This document shows, in pieces, positions 1 to 8,612 of a stretch of DNA of 64,000 bases. Positions within the stretch are counted from its first letter, which is position 1; every line of letters starts with the position of its first letter. The notes beneath the pieces were generated by a model. The model saw only the letters and a list, made by a program, of their open reading frames with translations. It made no database searches and was not told where the DNA came from. The translations under genes were made by a program, and so were the position numbers. Location: positions 558,001-622,000 of the forward strand of contig NZ_JBAVHX010000004.1 of NCBI RefSeq assembly GCF_049686335.1. Direction: 5' to 3'. This stretch comes from Buttiauxella sp049686335. GTDB taxonomy: Bacteria > Pseudomonadota > Gammaproteobacteria > Enterobacterales > Enterobacteriaceae.

Positions 1-1137
1 ATCCGATAAACGCGTTACCTGCCAGTCCTTGCCATCAAAGACCACGTTATAATCGCTTGCCTGGATCTTAGCGCTATCGGAGACAGTTGCGGTCAGTTCT
101 GTTTTGGTCGGGTTCTTAGCGTTACTGACTACCGACGGGCTGCCGATGTTAAAGAACTTTTCACCCTGGTCGCCGTTAGCATCAAAACCCTGGCTGTGCT
201 GTTTGTTAATCGCATCAGCGAATGTCAGGGCCAGTTGGCCCAGGCGATTACGCGCACTGTCCAAATCCTGAGAACGGAAAGTCAACATCCCACCCAGCGT
301 ACCGCTGTTGAGTTGGTTTTCCGGGATTTCAGTGGTGCCTGAGACAGGATCAACATACGCAACCGTGGTGCGCGAAGGGTCAGCGCTTGATGACACAGCG
401 GCCAGTTTGTTGGCTTTGTCACCCTGAACCAGGTTTAAACCGTTGGCGATAGAGACGTTATATGTACCGCCGTCCTGAACACTCACTTCGACGCCAACGA
501 TCTGGTTGAGCTGGCTCACCAACTGGTCGCGTTGATCAAGCAGGTCGTTTGGTGCCGCACCCGCACCGACACCCGTCAGACGTGAAATCTGGTTATTGAG
601 ATTGGCAATCTGGCTTGCGTAGTTATTGATTTGTTCCACGCTGCTCTGGATTGCGGTATTCACCTGCTTATCCTGATCGCGTAGATACTGATCGGTCACC
701 TTAAACTGATTGACCAGACCGCTGGCATTACCCAGTAATGCCTGGCGCGCCGCCGGATCTTCAGAGTTACTGACCAGCGTTTGCAGACCGGTGAAGAAGC
801 TTTGCATCGTCGTGGCGAGGGTATTGGTGGTGCCGGACAGCATGTTGTCAATCTTTGACATCTGCTGATACTGGGTACTCAGGCCACTGCTTTGCGTTTG
901 TGCCGCACGCAGTTGGTTAGTGATGAACGCATCATATTCACGTTGCACACCGCTGACTTGCACGCCGTTCCCAATCCAGCCCCCGGCACCCAGCGTACTT
1001 TGCGACTGAGATAACACGGTAGTCTGGCGGGTATAGCCTGTGACGTTATAGTTAGAAATGTTGTTACTGACAGTATTCAGTGCCGCCTGGGCAGCACCCA
1101 GGCCACTCATGGCACTGTTAATCAGGCTACTGGACAT
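1..1137 (-). CDS. flgK: Flagellar hook-associated protein 1 FlgK (3' part off window)
   Basis: FlgK is the first hook-filament junction protein, added on the hook after export through the flagellar type III apparatus. The ATG at 1137 opens a frame beginning MSSSLINSAMSGL with the flagellar rod/hook signature SNNISNYNVTGYTRQ near residues 24-38. The frame is open to base 1, giving 379 codons, roughly the N-terminal two thirds of a protein of about 545 residues. It lies downstream of flgJ behind its own sigma-28 type promoter. The gene is cut by the window edge, so the C-terminal coiled coil is not seen. Identification is firm from sequence and context. Confidence 0.97.
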   Translation of the reverse strand, partial: MSSSLINSAMSGLGAAQAALNTVSNNISNYNVTGYTRQTTVLSQSQSTLGAGGWIGNGVQVSGVQREYDAFITNQLRAAQTQSSGLSTQYQQMSKIDNMLSGTTNTLATTMQSFFTGLQTLVSNSEDPAARQALLGNASGLVNQFKVTDQYLRDQDKQVNTAIQSSVEQINNYASQIANLNNQISRLTGVGAGAAPNDLLDQRDQLVSQLNQIVGVEVSVQDGGTYNVSIANGLNLVQGDKANKLAAVSSSADPSRTTVAYVDPVSGTTEIPENQLNSGTLGGMLTFRSQDLDSARNRLGQLALTFADAINKQHSQGFDANGDQGEKFFNIGSPSVVSNAKNPTKTELTATVSDSAKIQASDYNVVFDGKDWQVTRLSD

Positions 1138-1177
1138 GAATTTTCCTTAGCGCGTTAATCATGATTCCTGTCAGTAA

Positions 1178-1204
1178 GTATCGGCAGCTCCCGGCAGGAC
1201 TTGA
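1178..1204 (-). promoter_or_regulatory. Sigma-28 (FliA) type promoter for flgK
   Basis: On the minus strand the site reads TCAAGTCC, 11 bases, then GCCGATAC. The class 3 flagellar consensus is TAAAGTTT-N11-GCCGATAA. The -10 half matches at 7 of 8 bases, the spacing is exact, and the site lies 41 bases before the flgK ATG. Known biology: flgKL is a class 3 flagellar unit. Confidence 0.8.
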
Positions 1205-1211
1205 GGGACAC

Positions 1212-1266
1212 GCTCTAAATAAATCGAGTTGCAGCCAACGCAACTGCAGCTCGAATTATGACGAGC
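1212..1266. repeat. ERIC element with internal deletion
   Basis: A 55-bp imperfect palindrome between flgJ and flgK starts GCTCTAAATAAATCGAG and ends GCTCGAATTATGACGAGC. Both ends match the termini of the 121-bp copies elsewhere in this window, but about 66 bp of the middle is missing. The terminal four bases GCTC/GAGC are complementary. It sits upstream of the flgK promoter and just past the flgJ stop codon. Confidence 0.8.
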
Positions 1267-1267
1267 G

Positions 1268-2209
1268 TCAGAACAAATTTGATAAGTCGTTGCTATACGC
1301 TTTAGCCACTTTCTCACCCATCGCTTTCATCTGTTGAATCATGCCGGTCAGTTTGCGGGCATAGTTAGGATCGGTGGCGTAACCTGCATTTTGTAAGGCT
1401 TGTGCGCCCTGCTCTGCGGTATTGGCATTGGTGACTGCGGCGTAACGCGGGTTGCGCGTCAGCAAGCCGACATAATCAGAAAGAGCTTCAAGATAAGAGC
1501 TGTAAACACGGAATTTGGCTTTCACCTTTTTCGCTTCACCGTTCTCATATTCCGTGGTGGTGATCTCCGTGACCGGCCCTTTCCAGTTGCTGCTGGCTTT
1601 GACACCAAACAGGTTAAAGCTCGGCTCACCTTTTTCGGTCAGGATCTGCCGCTGGCCCCAGCCTGATTCCAGCGCCGCTTGCGCAAGAATCAAATGATGC
1701 GGAATGCCACTTTGCTCACTGGCGAGTCGGGCCGGAAGCGAAAGCTGCGCCAGGAAGTCTTTGCTATCTCCAGTCAGCGGCTCTTCGTTAGAAGGCGCTT
1801 TCGGGATAGCCTGGCGCACCATTTGCGTTAACGTCTGGTTCTGGAAACTGGTCACAGTTTGCATATCAAACTTCATCGGCACTTTGCCTGCATCTTCCGA
1901 TGGGTCGGCATTGCCGCCCATTTGCTCGACCATCATATCGGCCAGCCCAAGTCCCTTAGAACTGAGCTGTTGCGCGATTTGCTGGTCGTAGATGCTGGTG
2001 TACATACGCGTCTGTTCGCTACTAAACAAACCGTCTTTTGGCAGCGCTTCTCGCATGCTTTTAAGCATCATCTGCACGAACATCCCTTCCACCTGGCGGG
2101 CAACCGATTTCATGTTGCCCTTAGGATCTTGCCCGGTTTTCGCTTTTAGCTCGTTAAGAGAGTTAGCATCCCACGCAGCATTAGCCAGTGACTGGGTATC
2201 GTTAAGCAT
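1268..2209 (-). CDS. flgJ: Flagellar rod assembly protein / peptidoglycan hydrolase FlgJ
   Basis: FlgJ caps the growing rod with its N-terminal half and opens the peptidoglycan with its C-terminal glucosaminidase domain. The ATG at 2209 gives 313 residues, the usual enterobacterial length, and overlaps the flgI stop codon by one base (TGATG), which argues for translational coupling. Residues 1-100 form the rod-scaffold domain (VARQVEGMFVQMMLKSMREA). From about 150 on is the hydrolase, with the predicted catalytic glutamate E181 in AALESGWGQ. It is the last gene of the flgB-flgJ operon. Confidence 0.97.
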   Translation of the reverse strand: MLNDTQSLANAAWDANSLNELKAKTGQDPKGNMKSVARQVEGMFVQMMLKSMREALPKDGLFSSEQTRMYTSIYDQQIAQQLSSKGLGLADMMVEQMGGNADPSEDAGKVPMKFDMQTVTSFQNQTLTQMVRQAIPKAPSNEEPLTGDSKDFLAQLSLPARLASEQSGIPHHLILAQAALESGWGQRQILTEKGEPSFNLFGVKASSNWKGPVTEITTTEYENGEAKKVKAKFRVYSSYLEALSDYVGLLTRNPRYAAVTNANTAEQGAQALQNAGYATDPNYARKLTGMIQQMKAMGEKVAKAYSNDLSNLF

Positions 2210-3303
2210 CAGATGATTTCCACTTTGGCACGCAAACATCCTGCCGTTTGCATCGATTGCAAAATCGACATCAGCTCAATTGGCGATGCACCCAAAGTAT
2301 TCAGCGCACGAACCACATTATTGAGATTGGCGCTGGCGTTGACGCGTTGCAATGCTCCGCCATTTTGACGCATATCGATTTGCGTTTGCGGGGTCACCAC
2401 GGTCTGGCCGCCACCAAATGGAGTATCGGGCTGGCTCACCTGCGCCTGACGATTGACCGTGACGGATAAGTTACCTTGCGCTACCGCACAGGTATTCAGC
2501 GTCACTTCCTGGTTCATCACCACCGAACCGGTGCGCGAGTTGATAATCACTTTCGCGTCCTGCGCGGGTAAATTCACTTCCAGGTTCTGGATATCGGCTA
2601 GCAAACGGACTTGCGAGCTGTTGCCGCTCGGGACGCGGATCTGAATGGTACGGGCATCTATTGCCGAGGCGCTGCCAAAACCACGCGAACGGTTGATGGT
2701 GTCGGTGATTTGCTGAGCCAGCGTGAAGTCATCCTGGTTCAGTTGCAGGCTGAGGATATTACCCGAGCCAAAAGTCCCCGGCAGTTCGCGTTCAATCACC
2801 GCACCGTTGGTGATACGCCCGCCATTGAGTTGGTTGACCTGAACGCTGCTGCCACCTGCAGAAGCCCCCGCACCGCCGACCAGAATATTGCCTTGTGCCA
2901 GCGCGTAAACCTGGTTGTCGACCCCTTTCATCGGGGTCATCAGCAATGTGCCGCCACGTAAGCTTTTGGCATTACCCATAGAGGAAACGACCACATCGAT
3001 GTTCTGCCCTGAACGCGCAAATGCCGGGTACTTCGCCGTCACCATAACGGCGGCCACGTTTTTAAGCTGCATATTGGTGCCAGCTGGCACCGTTATCCCC
3101 AACTGCGAAAGCATGTTGTTCAGCGTTTGAGTGGTGAACGGCGTTTGCGTCGTCTGGTCACCCGTACCATCAAGGCCGACTACCAGGCCATAACCAATCA
3201 GGGAGTTTTCACGCACGCCCTGAACCGTGGTCAGGTCGCGAATACGCTCGGCCTGAGCCAGTGTCGCCACCAGCATCAGCAATGCGAATAAATATTTGGT
3301 CAT
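2209..3303 (-). CDS. flgI: Flagellar P-ring protein FlgI
   Basis: FlgI polymerises into the periplasmic P ring in the peptidoglycan layer and bushes the rod. The 364-residue product starts with a Sec signal peptide (MTKYLFALLMLVATLAQA) followed by ERIRDLTTVQGVRENSLIGYGLVVGLDGTGD, the family's conserved opening. Two cysteines (CAVAQG near residue 272, CLRAKV near the end) fit the disulfide known in enterobacterial FlgI, formed by DsbA/B. It lies 12 bases after flgH and overlaps flgJ. Confidence 0.97.
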   Translation of the reverse strand: MTKYLFALLMLVATLAQAERIRDLTTVQGVRENSLIGYGLVVGLDGTGDQTTQTPFTTQTLNNMLSQLGITVPAGTNMQLKNVAAVMVTAKYPAFARSGQNIDVVVSSMGNAKSLRGGTLLMTPMKGVDNQVYALAQGNILVGGAGASAGGSSVQVNQLNGGRITNGAVIERELPGTFGSGNILSLQLNQDDFTLAQQITDTINRSRGFGSASAIDARTIQIRVPSGNSSQVRLLADIQNLEVNLPAQDAKVIINSRTGSVVMNQEVTLNTCAVAQGNLSVTVNRQAQVSQPDTPFGGGQTVVTPQTQIDMRQNGGALQRVNASANLNNVVRALNTLGASPIELMSILQSMQTAGCLRAKVEII

Positions 3304-3315
3304 CTGTTTCCTCGC

Positions 3316-4020
3316 TTACAACGGCGATAAATTAAGGAAGAAGCGTTGCAACCAGCCCATGTTCTGCGCTTCGTTGATATACCCGTTGCCGACATATTCG
3401 ATGCGCGCATCCGCCACTTGTGTGGACGGCACGGTGTTGGAGCCACTGATGGTGCGAGGATTCACCACACCGGAGAAACGAATAAATTCGGTCCCCTGAT
3501 TAATGGCTATCTGTTTTTCACCCACGACGTGCAGGTTGCCGTTTGCCAGCACCTGATCGACCGTCACGGTTAAGGTGCCGCTAAAGGTGTTACTGGCATT
3601 AGCCCCACCTTTACCGTTGAAACTGTTCCCGCCTTCCACATCGACATCCGCCCGGTTATTACCGAACAGCCCTTCGAGATAGCGCGGCGTGACGTTAAAT
3701 CCAAAGTTTGTTTTGCCATCACGGCTGGCATTCGCCGACGAACTCTTACTGGCGCTGACATTTTCCTGGAGCACAATGGTCAAGGTGTCGCCGACATTAC
3801 GTGGGCGGCGGTCTTCGAACAGCGGTTGATACCCATAGTTCACCGGTTGCGCCGTCTGGAAAATAGAACCATTAACTACCGGTGCAGGGCCAGGGACTGG
3901 CTGGGCCGTTGTCGCCCCTTCCACCAGCGGTTTGGTTGGTATCAGTGCACAGCCACTTGTGGCAAGCACCAGAAACATCACGATAGGACGAAGAACCATT
4001 GGGTTTTGCATTGCTTTCAT
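3316..4020 (-). CDS. flgH: Flagellar L-ring lipoprotein FlgH
   Basis: FlgH forms the outer-membrane L ring around the rod. The chosen ATG at 4020 gives 234 residues with a lipoprotein signal ending LATSGC (Cys24), so the protein should be lipidated and sorted by Lol. The frame is open further upstream, but only this region gives a sensible signal sequence; the ATG three codons later is also possible. The body matches the family (YGYQPLFEDRRPRNVGDTLTI, then VGNGYINEAQNMGWLQRFFL at the C-terminus). It sits 56 bases after flgG in the rod/ring operon. Confidence 0.95.
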   Translation of the reverse strand: MKAMQNPMVLRPIVMFLVLATSGCALIPTKPLVEGATTAQPVPGPAPVVNGSIFQTAQPVNYGYQPLFEDRRPRNVGDTLTIVLQENVSASKSSSANASRDGKTNFGFNVTPRYLEGLFGNNRADVDVEGGNSFNGKGGANASNTFSGTLTVTVDQVLANGNLHVVGEKQIAINQGTEFIRFSGVVNPRTISGSNTVPSTQVADARIEYVGNGYINEAQNMGWLQRFFLNLSPL

Positions 4021-4076
4021 CTTCAGGTCATTCAGATAACGACAGCCGGTGCGAAAAACTCGCACCGGCAAACGCC

Positions 4077-4859
4077 TTACAGCTGCGTCAGCTTTTGCAG
4101 CATCTGATCAGTAGTAGAAACGGCTTTACTGTTGATTTCGTAAGCGCGCTGAACCTGGATCATATTCACCAGCTCTTCAGCAACGTTGACGTTAGAGGTT
4201 TCAACATACCCCTGATACAGCAGACCCGCGCCGTTAAGCCCCGGGGTGCTTTCGTTTGGCGTACCGGAAGACTGGGTTTCGGCATACAAGTTTTCACCCA
4301 GGCTTTCCAGACCCGTCTCGTTCATGAAGGTGGTCAAATTCAGCTGCCCCACCTGCACCGGCTGCGCCTGACCCTGTTGAGTCACGCTCACGATGCCATC
4401 ACGACCCACCGTAATGGTCAGGGCATTTGCCGGGATGGTGATGGCAGGTTGGACCTGGAAACCGCCCGCGGTGACTAGCTGGCCGTTCTGATCTACCTGG
4501 AATGAGCCATCGCGGGTGTACGCGCTGGTGCCATCCGGCAGTTGCACCTGGAAGAAGCCCTGGCCTTTAATCGCCACATCTTTGCTGTTGTTGGTCTGAG
4601 ACAGGTTGCCCTGACTGTGCAGGCGCTCGGTTGCTACCGGACGCACGCCGGTACCAATCTGCAAACCTGATGGCAGTGTGGTCTGTTCAGAAGATTGCGC
4701 ACCAGGCTGACGAATGGTCTGGTACAGCAAGTCTTCAAACACCGCGCGCTGACGCTTAAAACCATTAGTGGAGACGTTTGCCAGGTTGTTGGCAATCACA
4801 TCCATGTTGGTTTGTTGGGCATCAAGCCCGGTTTTAGCGATCCATAAAGAACTGATCAT
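4077..4859 (-). CDS. flgG: Flagellar distal rod protein FlgG
   Basis: FlgG builds the distal rod that spans periplasm and outer envelope. It is 260 residues, the family standard. The N-terminus carries the rod/hook signature (AQQTNMDVIANNLANVSTNGFKRQRAVFEDLLYQ) and the C-terminus the partner helix (EELVNMIQVQRAYEINSKAVSTTDQMLQKLTQL); together they form the D0 coiled coil and export signal. The 77-base gap to flgF holds a REP sequence. Confidence 0.97.
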   Translation of the reverse strand: MISSLWIAKTGLDAQQTNMDVIANNLANVSTNGFKRQRAVFEDLLYQTIRQPGAQSSEQTTLPSGLQIGTGVRPVATERLHSQGNLSQTNNSKDVAIKGQGFFQVQLPDGTSAYTRDGSFQVDQNGQLVTAGGFQVQPAITIPANALTITVGRDGIVSVTQQGQAQPVQVGQLNLTTFMNETGLESLGENLYAETQSSGTPNESTPGLNGAGLLYQGYVETSNVNVAEELVNMIQVQRAYEINSKAVSTTDQMLQKLTQL

Positions 4860-4890
4860 TTTTAATTCCTGTTAGATCTGTATTTCGTTT

Positions 4891-4920
4891 GTCGGATGAC
4901 GCTTCGCTTATCCGACCTAC
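4891..4920. repeat. REP-type palindrome between flgF and flgG
   Basis: GTCGGATGACGC / GCTTATCCGAC is an inverted repeat followed by CTAC, the same unit that recurs at 12.5, 56.3 and 56.6 kb. In a polycistronic message such a hairpin can protect upstream mRNA from 3' exonucleases or modulate expression of the distal gene (known behaviour of REP/BIME; not shown here). Confidence 0.8.
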
Positions 4921-4936
4921 AAAAACCCGCGGATTA

Positions 4937-5692
4937 TCAACTCATCGCCAACAACTGATTGGCACGCTGCTCGTTTTCATCAACGCTTGAAATTATTTTC
5001 ATCTGCATTTCAAAACGGCGGGCGTTAGCAATCATGTCGGCCATGGCTTCGACCGGTTTAACGTTGCTGCCTTCCAGCACGCCGGGCATCAATGTGATGC
5101 TGGCATCGGCCTGTAACGTTGCGCCTCGTGTCGCCATCGCCGTTTCACTCGGACGGAAAAAGCCGTCGTCGCCGCGCACCACTTCCTGGCCGGTGGCTTT
5201 CACCAGTTTCAAACGGCCAATCGGTGCGACGGTATTCGGCTGGTCGCCCGCGTTGAGTGCAGAGATGGTGCCATCTGCCGCGATAGTTATTTGCGCGCCC
5301 TGAGGCACGGCAATCGGGCCACCTTCGCCCATCACCGGTTGCCCGCCGATGGTCAGTTGCCCGGCAGGACTCACCTGCATATTGCCGTTGCGGGTATAAG
5401 CTTCAGTACCATCAGCACTTTGTACCGCCAGCCAGCCATTTTGTTGCAATGCAACATCCAGTGGGCGTTGGGTGTAATCAAGCTGTCCCTGGGACATATC
5501 CACGCCCGGCGTTGAAGCCGTGACCAGAGTACGCGTCGGCAAAGAGAGCCCTTCCACCGGTACCGAACGTAAAGCGGTCAGCTGGGCGCGGAAGCCCGGT
5601 GTTGATGCATTTGCCAGGTTGCTGGCCGTCACCGCTTGTTGATTTAGCGTCTGACTGGCCGCACCCATGGCGGTATAAATTGCGTGATCCAT
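4937..5692 (-). CDS. flgF: Flagellar proximal rod protein FlgF
   Basis: FlgF is a proximal rod subunit between the MS ring and FlgG. The 251-residue product has the usual length, an N-terminal signature SQTLNQQAVTASNLANASTPGFRAQLTALRS and a C-terminal helix (MADMIANARRFEMQMKIISSVDENEQRANQLLAMS). It starts 19 bases after flgE, in the order flgE-flgF-flgG normal for enterobacteria. Confidence 0.97.
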   Translation of the reverse strand: MDHAIYTAMGAASQTLNQQAVTASNLANASTPGFRAQLTALRSVPVEGLSLPTRTLVTASTPGVDMSQGQLDYTQRPLDVALQQNGWLAVQSADGTEAYTRNGNMQVSPAGQLTIGGQPVMGEGGPIAVPQGAQITIAADGTISALNAGDQPNTVAPIGRLKLVKATGQEVVRGDDGFFRPSETAMATRGATLQADASITLMPGVLEGSNVKPVEAMADMIANARRFEMQMKIISSVDENEQRANQLLAMS

Positions 5693-5711
5693 TAAGCTAT
5701 CCCGTCAGTGC

Positions 5712-6920
5712 TTAGCGCAGGTTAACCAGGGTATTGAGGATCTGATCCTGGGTTTTGATGGTCTGCGCGTTCGACTGGTAGTTACGCTGCGCGACAATCA
5801 TGTTGACCAGTTCTTTACTCAGATCGACGTTCGAAGACTCCAGCGCACCGTTAGTCAGGCTACCGAAGTTACCTGTACCCGCAGTGCCCAGCAGAGCAAC
5901 GCCGGAGGCATTAGATGCCGACCACACGTTATTACCCTCAGAGGACAAACCTTCTGGGTTAGCAAAGTTAGACAGAACGATCTGGCCTAACAGCTGGGTT
6001 TGCTCGTTGGAATAGTTACCCACCAGCGTGCCATCTTCGTTGATCTGGTAGCTCACCAGATCGCCCGGCTTATAGCCATTCTGATTGGCAGCAACGATGT
6101 TGTTTGAGCCGGTGTTCTGCTGCATGGAGTTCAGGAAGCTCAGGCTGAAGGTTGCCGGAGTTGCACCATTAATCGCCCCGGTTGTCAGGGTGTTGGTTGT
6201 GCCAGCGGTCAAAATACCGTTGCTGTTAAACTCCATAGAGGTGGCCTGAACCGCGGTGCTGTTCGCCACGCTGCTGTCCTGGGTGTAAACATCCCACTTG
6301 TTCTGCGTCGTAGATTTAACGAAGAAGACGTTCATATCGTGGGCGTTACCCTGGCTGTCAAAGACAGTGATAGAACCTTTTTTGTTGTAGGTATCTGAAT
6401 CAGAAGCGTTGAATGGGGTTTTTGCCGGGGTTTTATCGGTGGAGTTCAGGTTAATCTGCATTGATGCAGTGGTGGTGGTTTTCGCCGCCATCAGGGTGTT
6501 AGGAACAGAAAGCCCAACCGGGTTTGCCCCTTCCTGAATGGTTGGCGGCGTGCCCGTTGCCGGATAACCGGTTAACTGCATACCCTGCATGCTCACCAGA
6601 TTACGGTTTTCATCTAATTTGAACTGACCGTTACGGCTGTAATAGATTGAACCATTGGTATCCACCAGACGGAAGAAACCGTTCTGGCTGATTGCCACAT
6701 CCAGACCACGTCCGGTGTTGGTGGTGGTGCCGTCGTTAAAGTCCTGAGTGATACCCGCGACTTTTACGCCCAGACCCACTTTAGAACCCGCGAACATATC
6801 AGCGAAAGAAACGCTACCGGATTTAAAGCCGTAGGTGGCGGAGTTGGCAATGTTGTTACCAATCACGTCCAGGTTGGTGGCCGCAGCATTCAGGCCGCTG
6901 ACCGCTTGAGAAAAGGCCAT
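5712..6920 (-). CDS. flgE: Flagellar hook protein FlgE
   Basis: FlgE polymerises into the flexible universal joint between rod and filament. At 402 residues it equals the E. coli length. The N-terminus (MAFSQAVSGLNAAATNLDVIGNNIANSATYGFKSG) and C-terminus (DLSKELVNMIVAQRNYQSNAQTIKTQDQILNTLVNLR) are the paired D0 helices; the middle is a serine/threonine/asparagine-rich variable hook domain. It follows flgD by 27 bases. Confidence 0.97.
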   Translation of the reverse strand: MAFSQAVSGLNAAATNLDVIGNNIANSATYGFKSGSVSFADMFAGSKVGLGVKVAGITQDFNDGTTTNTGRGLDVAISQNGFFRLVDTNGSIYYSRNGQFKLDENRNLVSMQGMQLTGYPATGTPPTIQEGANPVGLSVPNTLMAAKTTTTASMQINLNSTDKTPAKTPFNASDSDTYNKKGSITVFDSQGNAHDMNVFFVKSTTQNKWDVYTQDSSVANSTAVQATSMEFNSNGILTAGTTNTLTTGAINGATPATFSLSFLNSMQQNTGSNNIVAANQNGYKPGDLVSYQINEDGTLVGNYSNEQTQLLGQIVLSNFANPEGLSSEGNNVWSASNASGVALLGTAGTGNFGSLTNGALESSNVDLSKELVNMIVAQRNYQSNAQTIKTQDQILNTLVNLR

Positions 6921-6947
6921 GTCTTACTCCTGCAAAGGGTTGAAGGC

Positions 6948-7625
6948 TTAAATAATCTGCCTGATGTCGTCGAGTGTGGAGGTGCCGTAAGTACCAAGGT
7001 CGAGCAAGGTCTTGCCATTACTGAGCGTCACACCGTTGACCAACGCGAAATTAAGCGGTTGAGCAACCAGTTGTGTTCCGCCATTGCTGGCATTAATAGC
7101 AACGTTGTAGGCACCGTCCGGTGCGGTTGTGCCGTCCGTCATGCTGCCATCCCAGGTAAAGGTATGGACGCCTGCGGTCAGCGCACCAATATCGAGCGTG
7201 CGAACCACTTTCCCGCTGCTGTCGGTAATAGTTGCCGTGACTTTATCGGCCGCCTGTTGTAGCTCGACACCGAAAGGCGTTGTGGCTTCACTGCCCGACA
7301 GAACTTTGGTCCCAGGGATCATCACACCATGGCCAATCAAGGCACTCGCCTGCACAGACTGGTTATTGGTCAACTGCCCCGACACTGAGCCGAGCGTGGT
7401 ATTGAGTTTCTCAATACCGCTGACGGTGCTGATTTGTGCCAACTGGGTGGTCAGCTCATTGTTTTGCAGGGGATTGGTTGGATCCTGGTTTTTGAGCTGC
7501 GCAACCAGCAGAGTCAAAAAGCTACTTTGCAGGTCAGCCGAGCTGTTACCTGTCACACTATTGCTGCCCGATAATGCATTAACACCACTGGTCGTGGTGT
7601 CATTCATATTAACGGCGATGCCCAT
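6948..7625 (-). CDS. flgD: Flagellar hook cap / assembly protein FlgD
   Basis: FlgD caps the hook during FlgE polymerisation and is discarded afterwards. The 225-residue product has the conserved N-terminal block ADLQSSFLTLLVAQLKNQDPTNPLQNNELTTQLAQISTVSGIEKLN (residues about 29-75), then tudor-like and fibronectin-type parts (FTWDGSMTDGTTAPDGAYNVAI). It is about six residues shorter than the E. coli protein, the difference falling in the variable loop before TTPFGVELQQAADKVTATI. It follows flgC by 11 bases. Confidence 0.97.
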   Translation of the reverse strand: MGIAVNMNDTTTSGVNALSGSNSVTGNSSADLQSSFLTLLVAQLKNQDPTNPLQNNELTTQLAQISTVSGIEKLNTTLGSVSGQLTNNQSVQASALIGHGVMIPGTKVLSGSEATTPFGVELQQAADKVTATITDSSGKVVRTLDIGALTAGVHTFTWDGSMTDGTTAPDGAYNVAINASNGGTQLVAQPLNFALVNGVTLSNGKTLLDLGTYGTSTLDDIRQII

Positions 7626-7636
7626 CAGTCACTCCT

Positions 7637-8041
7637 TTACTGACCCAGAGTCAGGGTTTTCAACATCATGCTTTTCACGGTGTTGAGTACTTCTACGTTG
7701 GCCTGGTAGCTGCGTGATGCCGACATGCTGTTGACCATTTCGCCCACTACATCCACATTCGGCATACGGACATAACCTTTGGCATCTGCCAGCGGATTCC
7801 CCGGCTGGAATACCAGTTTGTCTGGCGCCTGGCTCTCTTCAACGCCCATCACTTTTACGCCACCGGTTTCAGCGCCTGGAGCGGCATCAACCTGGAAAAT
7901 AACCTGCTTAGCGCGATAAGGCTGGCCATCCGGCCCGGTGGCACTATCGGCGTTAGCCAGGTTACTCGCCGCCACGTTCATACGCTTGGACTGCGCCGTC
8001 ATCGCCGAGCCAGCGATATCAAAAATGTTCAGTAAAGCCAT
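7637..8041 (-). CDS. flgC: Flagellar proximal rod protein FlgC
   Basis: FlgC is a proximal rod subunit. It is 134 residues with the N-terminal signature MTAQSKRMNVAASNLANADSATGPDGQPYRAKQV and the C-terminal helix (MVNSMSASRSYQANVEVLNTVKSMMLKTLTLGQ). The start lies 2 bases after the flgB stop, so translation is probably coupled within the flgBCDEFGHIJ message. Confidence 0.97.
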   Translation of the reverse strand: MALLNIFDIAGSAMTAQSKRMNVAASNLANADSATGPDGQPYRAKQVIFQVDAAPGAETGGVKVMGVEESQAPDKLVFQPGNPLADAKGYVRMPNVDVVGEMVNSMSASRSYQANVEVLNTVKSMMLKTLTLGQ

Positions 8042-8043
8042 TG

Positions 8044-8460
8044 TTAGCCACCCTGTTGCAGCACCGACATCATGCCCTTGATCTGGCCGCCAAGAACCGT
8101 CAGGTCGGACTGGTATTTCAGGCTGTTATCGGCAAATTGTGTACGTTCACGGTCCATATCGACGGTATTACCATCCATCGACGGCTGGTCAGGAACGCGG
8201 TAGAGAAGATCAAGCGAAGGTGCTGTGTGTGTTGCCGCCGGGATATGGCGCGCGGACGTGAGCGCAAGCGCAACGCCGCTGCCTTCGGCGCGACCCCGAT
8301 CCATCACTTTTTTCATTTCACTGGCAAAATCGATATCGCGAGCCTGATAGCCCGGGGTATCCGCATTGGCGATGTTTGCTGCCAGAATTTCCTGACGCTG
8401 GGCGCGCAAATTTATCGCTTCTTGCTGAAATCGCAGCGCGGCATCCAGTTTGTCGAGCAT
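8044..8460 (-). CDS. flgB: Flagellar proximal rod protein FlgB
   Basis: FlgB is the first gene of the rod/hook operon; its product is a proximal rod subunit. It is 138 residues with AINLRAQRQEILAANIANADTPGYQARDIDFASEM at residues about 17-51, the rod signature. It reads divergently from flgA across a 152-bp regulatory gap. Confidence 0.97.
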   Translation of the reverse strand: MLDKLDAALRFQQEAINLRAQRQEILAANIANADTPGYQARDIDFASEMKKVMDRGRAEGSGVALALTSARHIPAATHTAPSLDLLYRVPDQPSMDGNTVDMDRERTQFADNSLKYQSDLTVLGGQIKGMMSVLQQGG

Positions 8461-8612
8461 GTACCCTCCGCATAATTAGGATTTGTCCGACAGCTTAAAG
8501 CTCCTTACGCGTGCGTTATCGTTGGAATAGGCGCAAAATGCGTCGCTATTTGTCGCCTTGATCATTTCGGTGTGCAGTTAAAATCACTGCCACCTGAACA
8601 AGGAGAACCCTC
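8461..8612. promoter_or_regulatory. Divergent flgA / flgB control region
   Basis: This 152-bp gap separates the starts of flgB (minus) and flgA (plus). In enterobacteria it carries class 2 promoters activated by FlhD4C2; that role is carried over from known biology. A clear ribosome binding site (AAGGAG) lies just before the flgA ATG. I did not resolve individual FlhDC half sites with confidence. Confidence 0.6.
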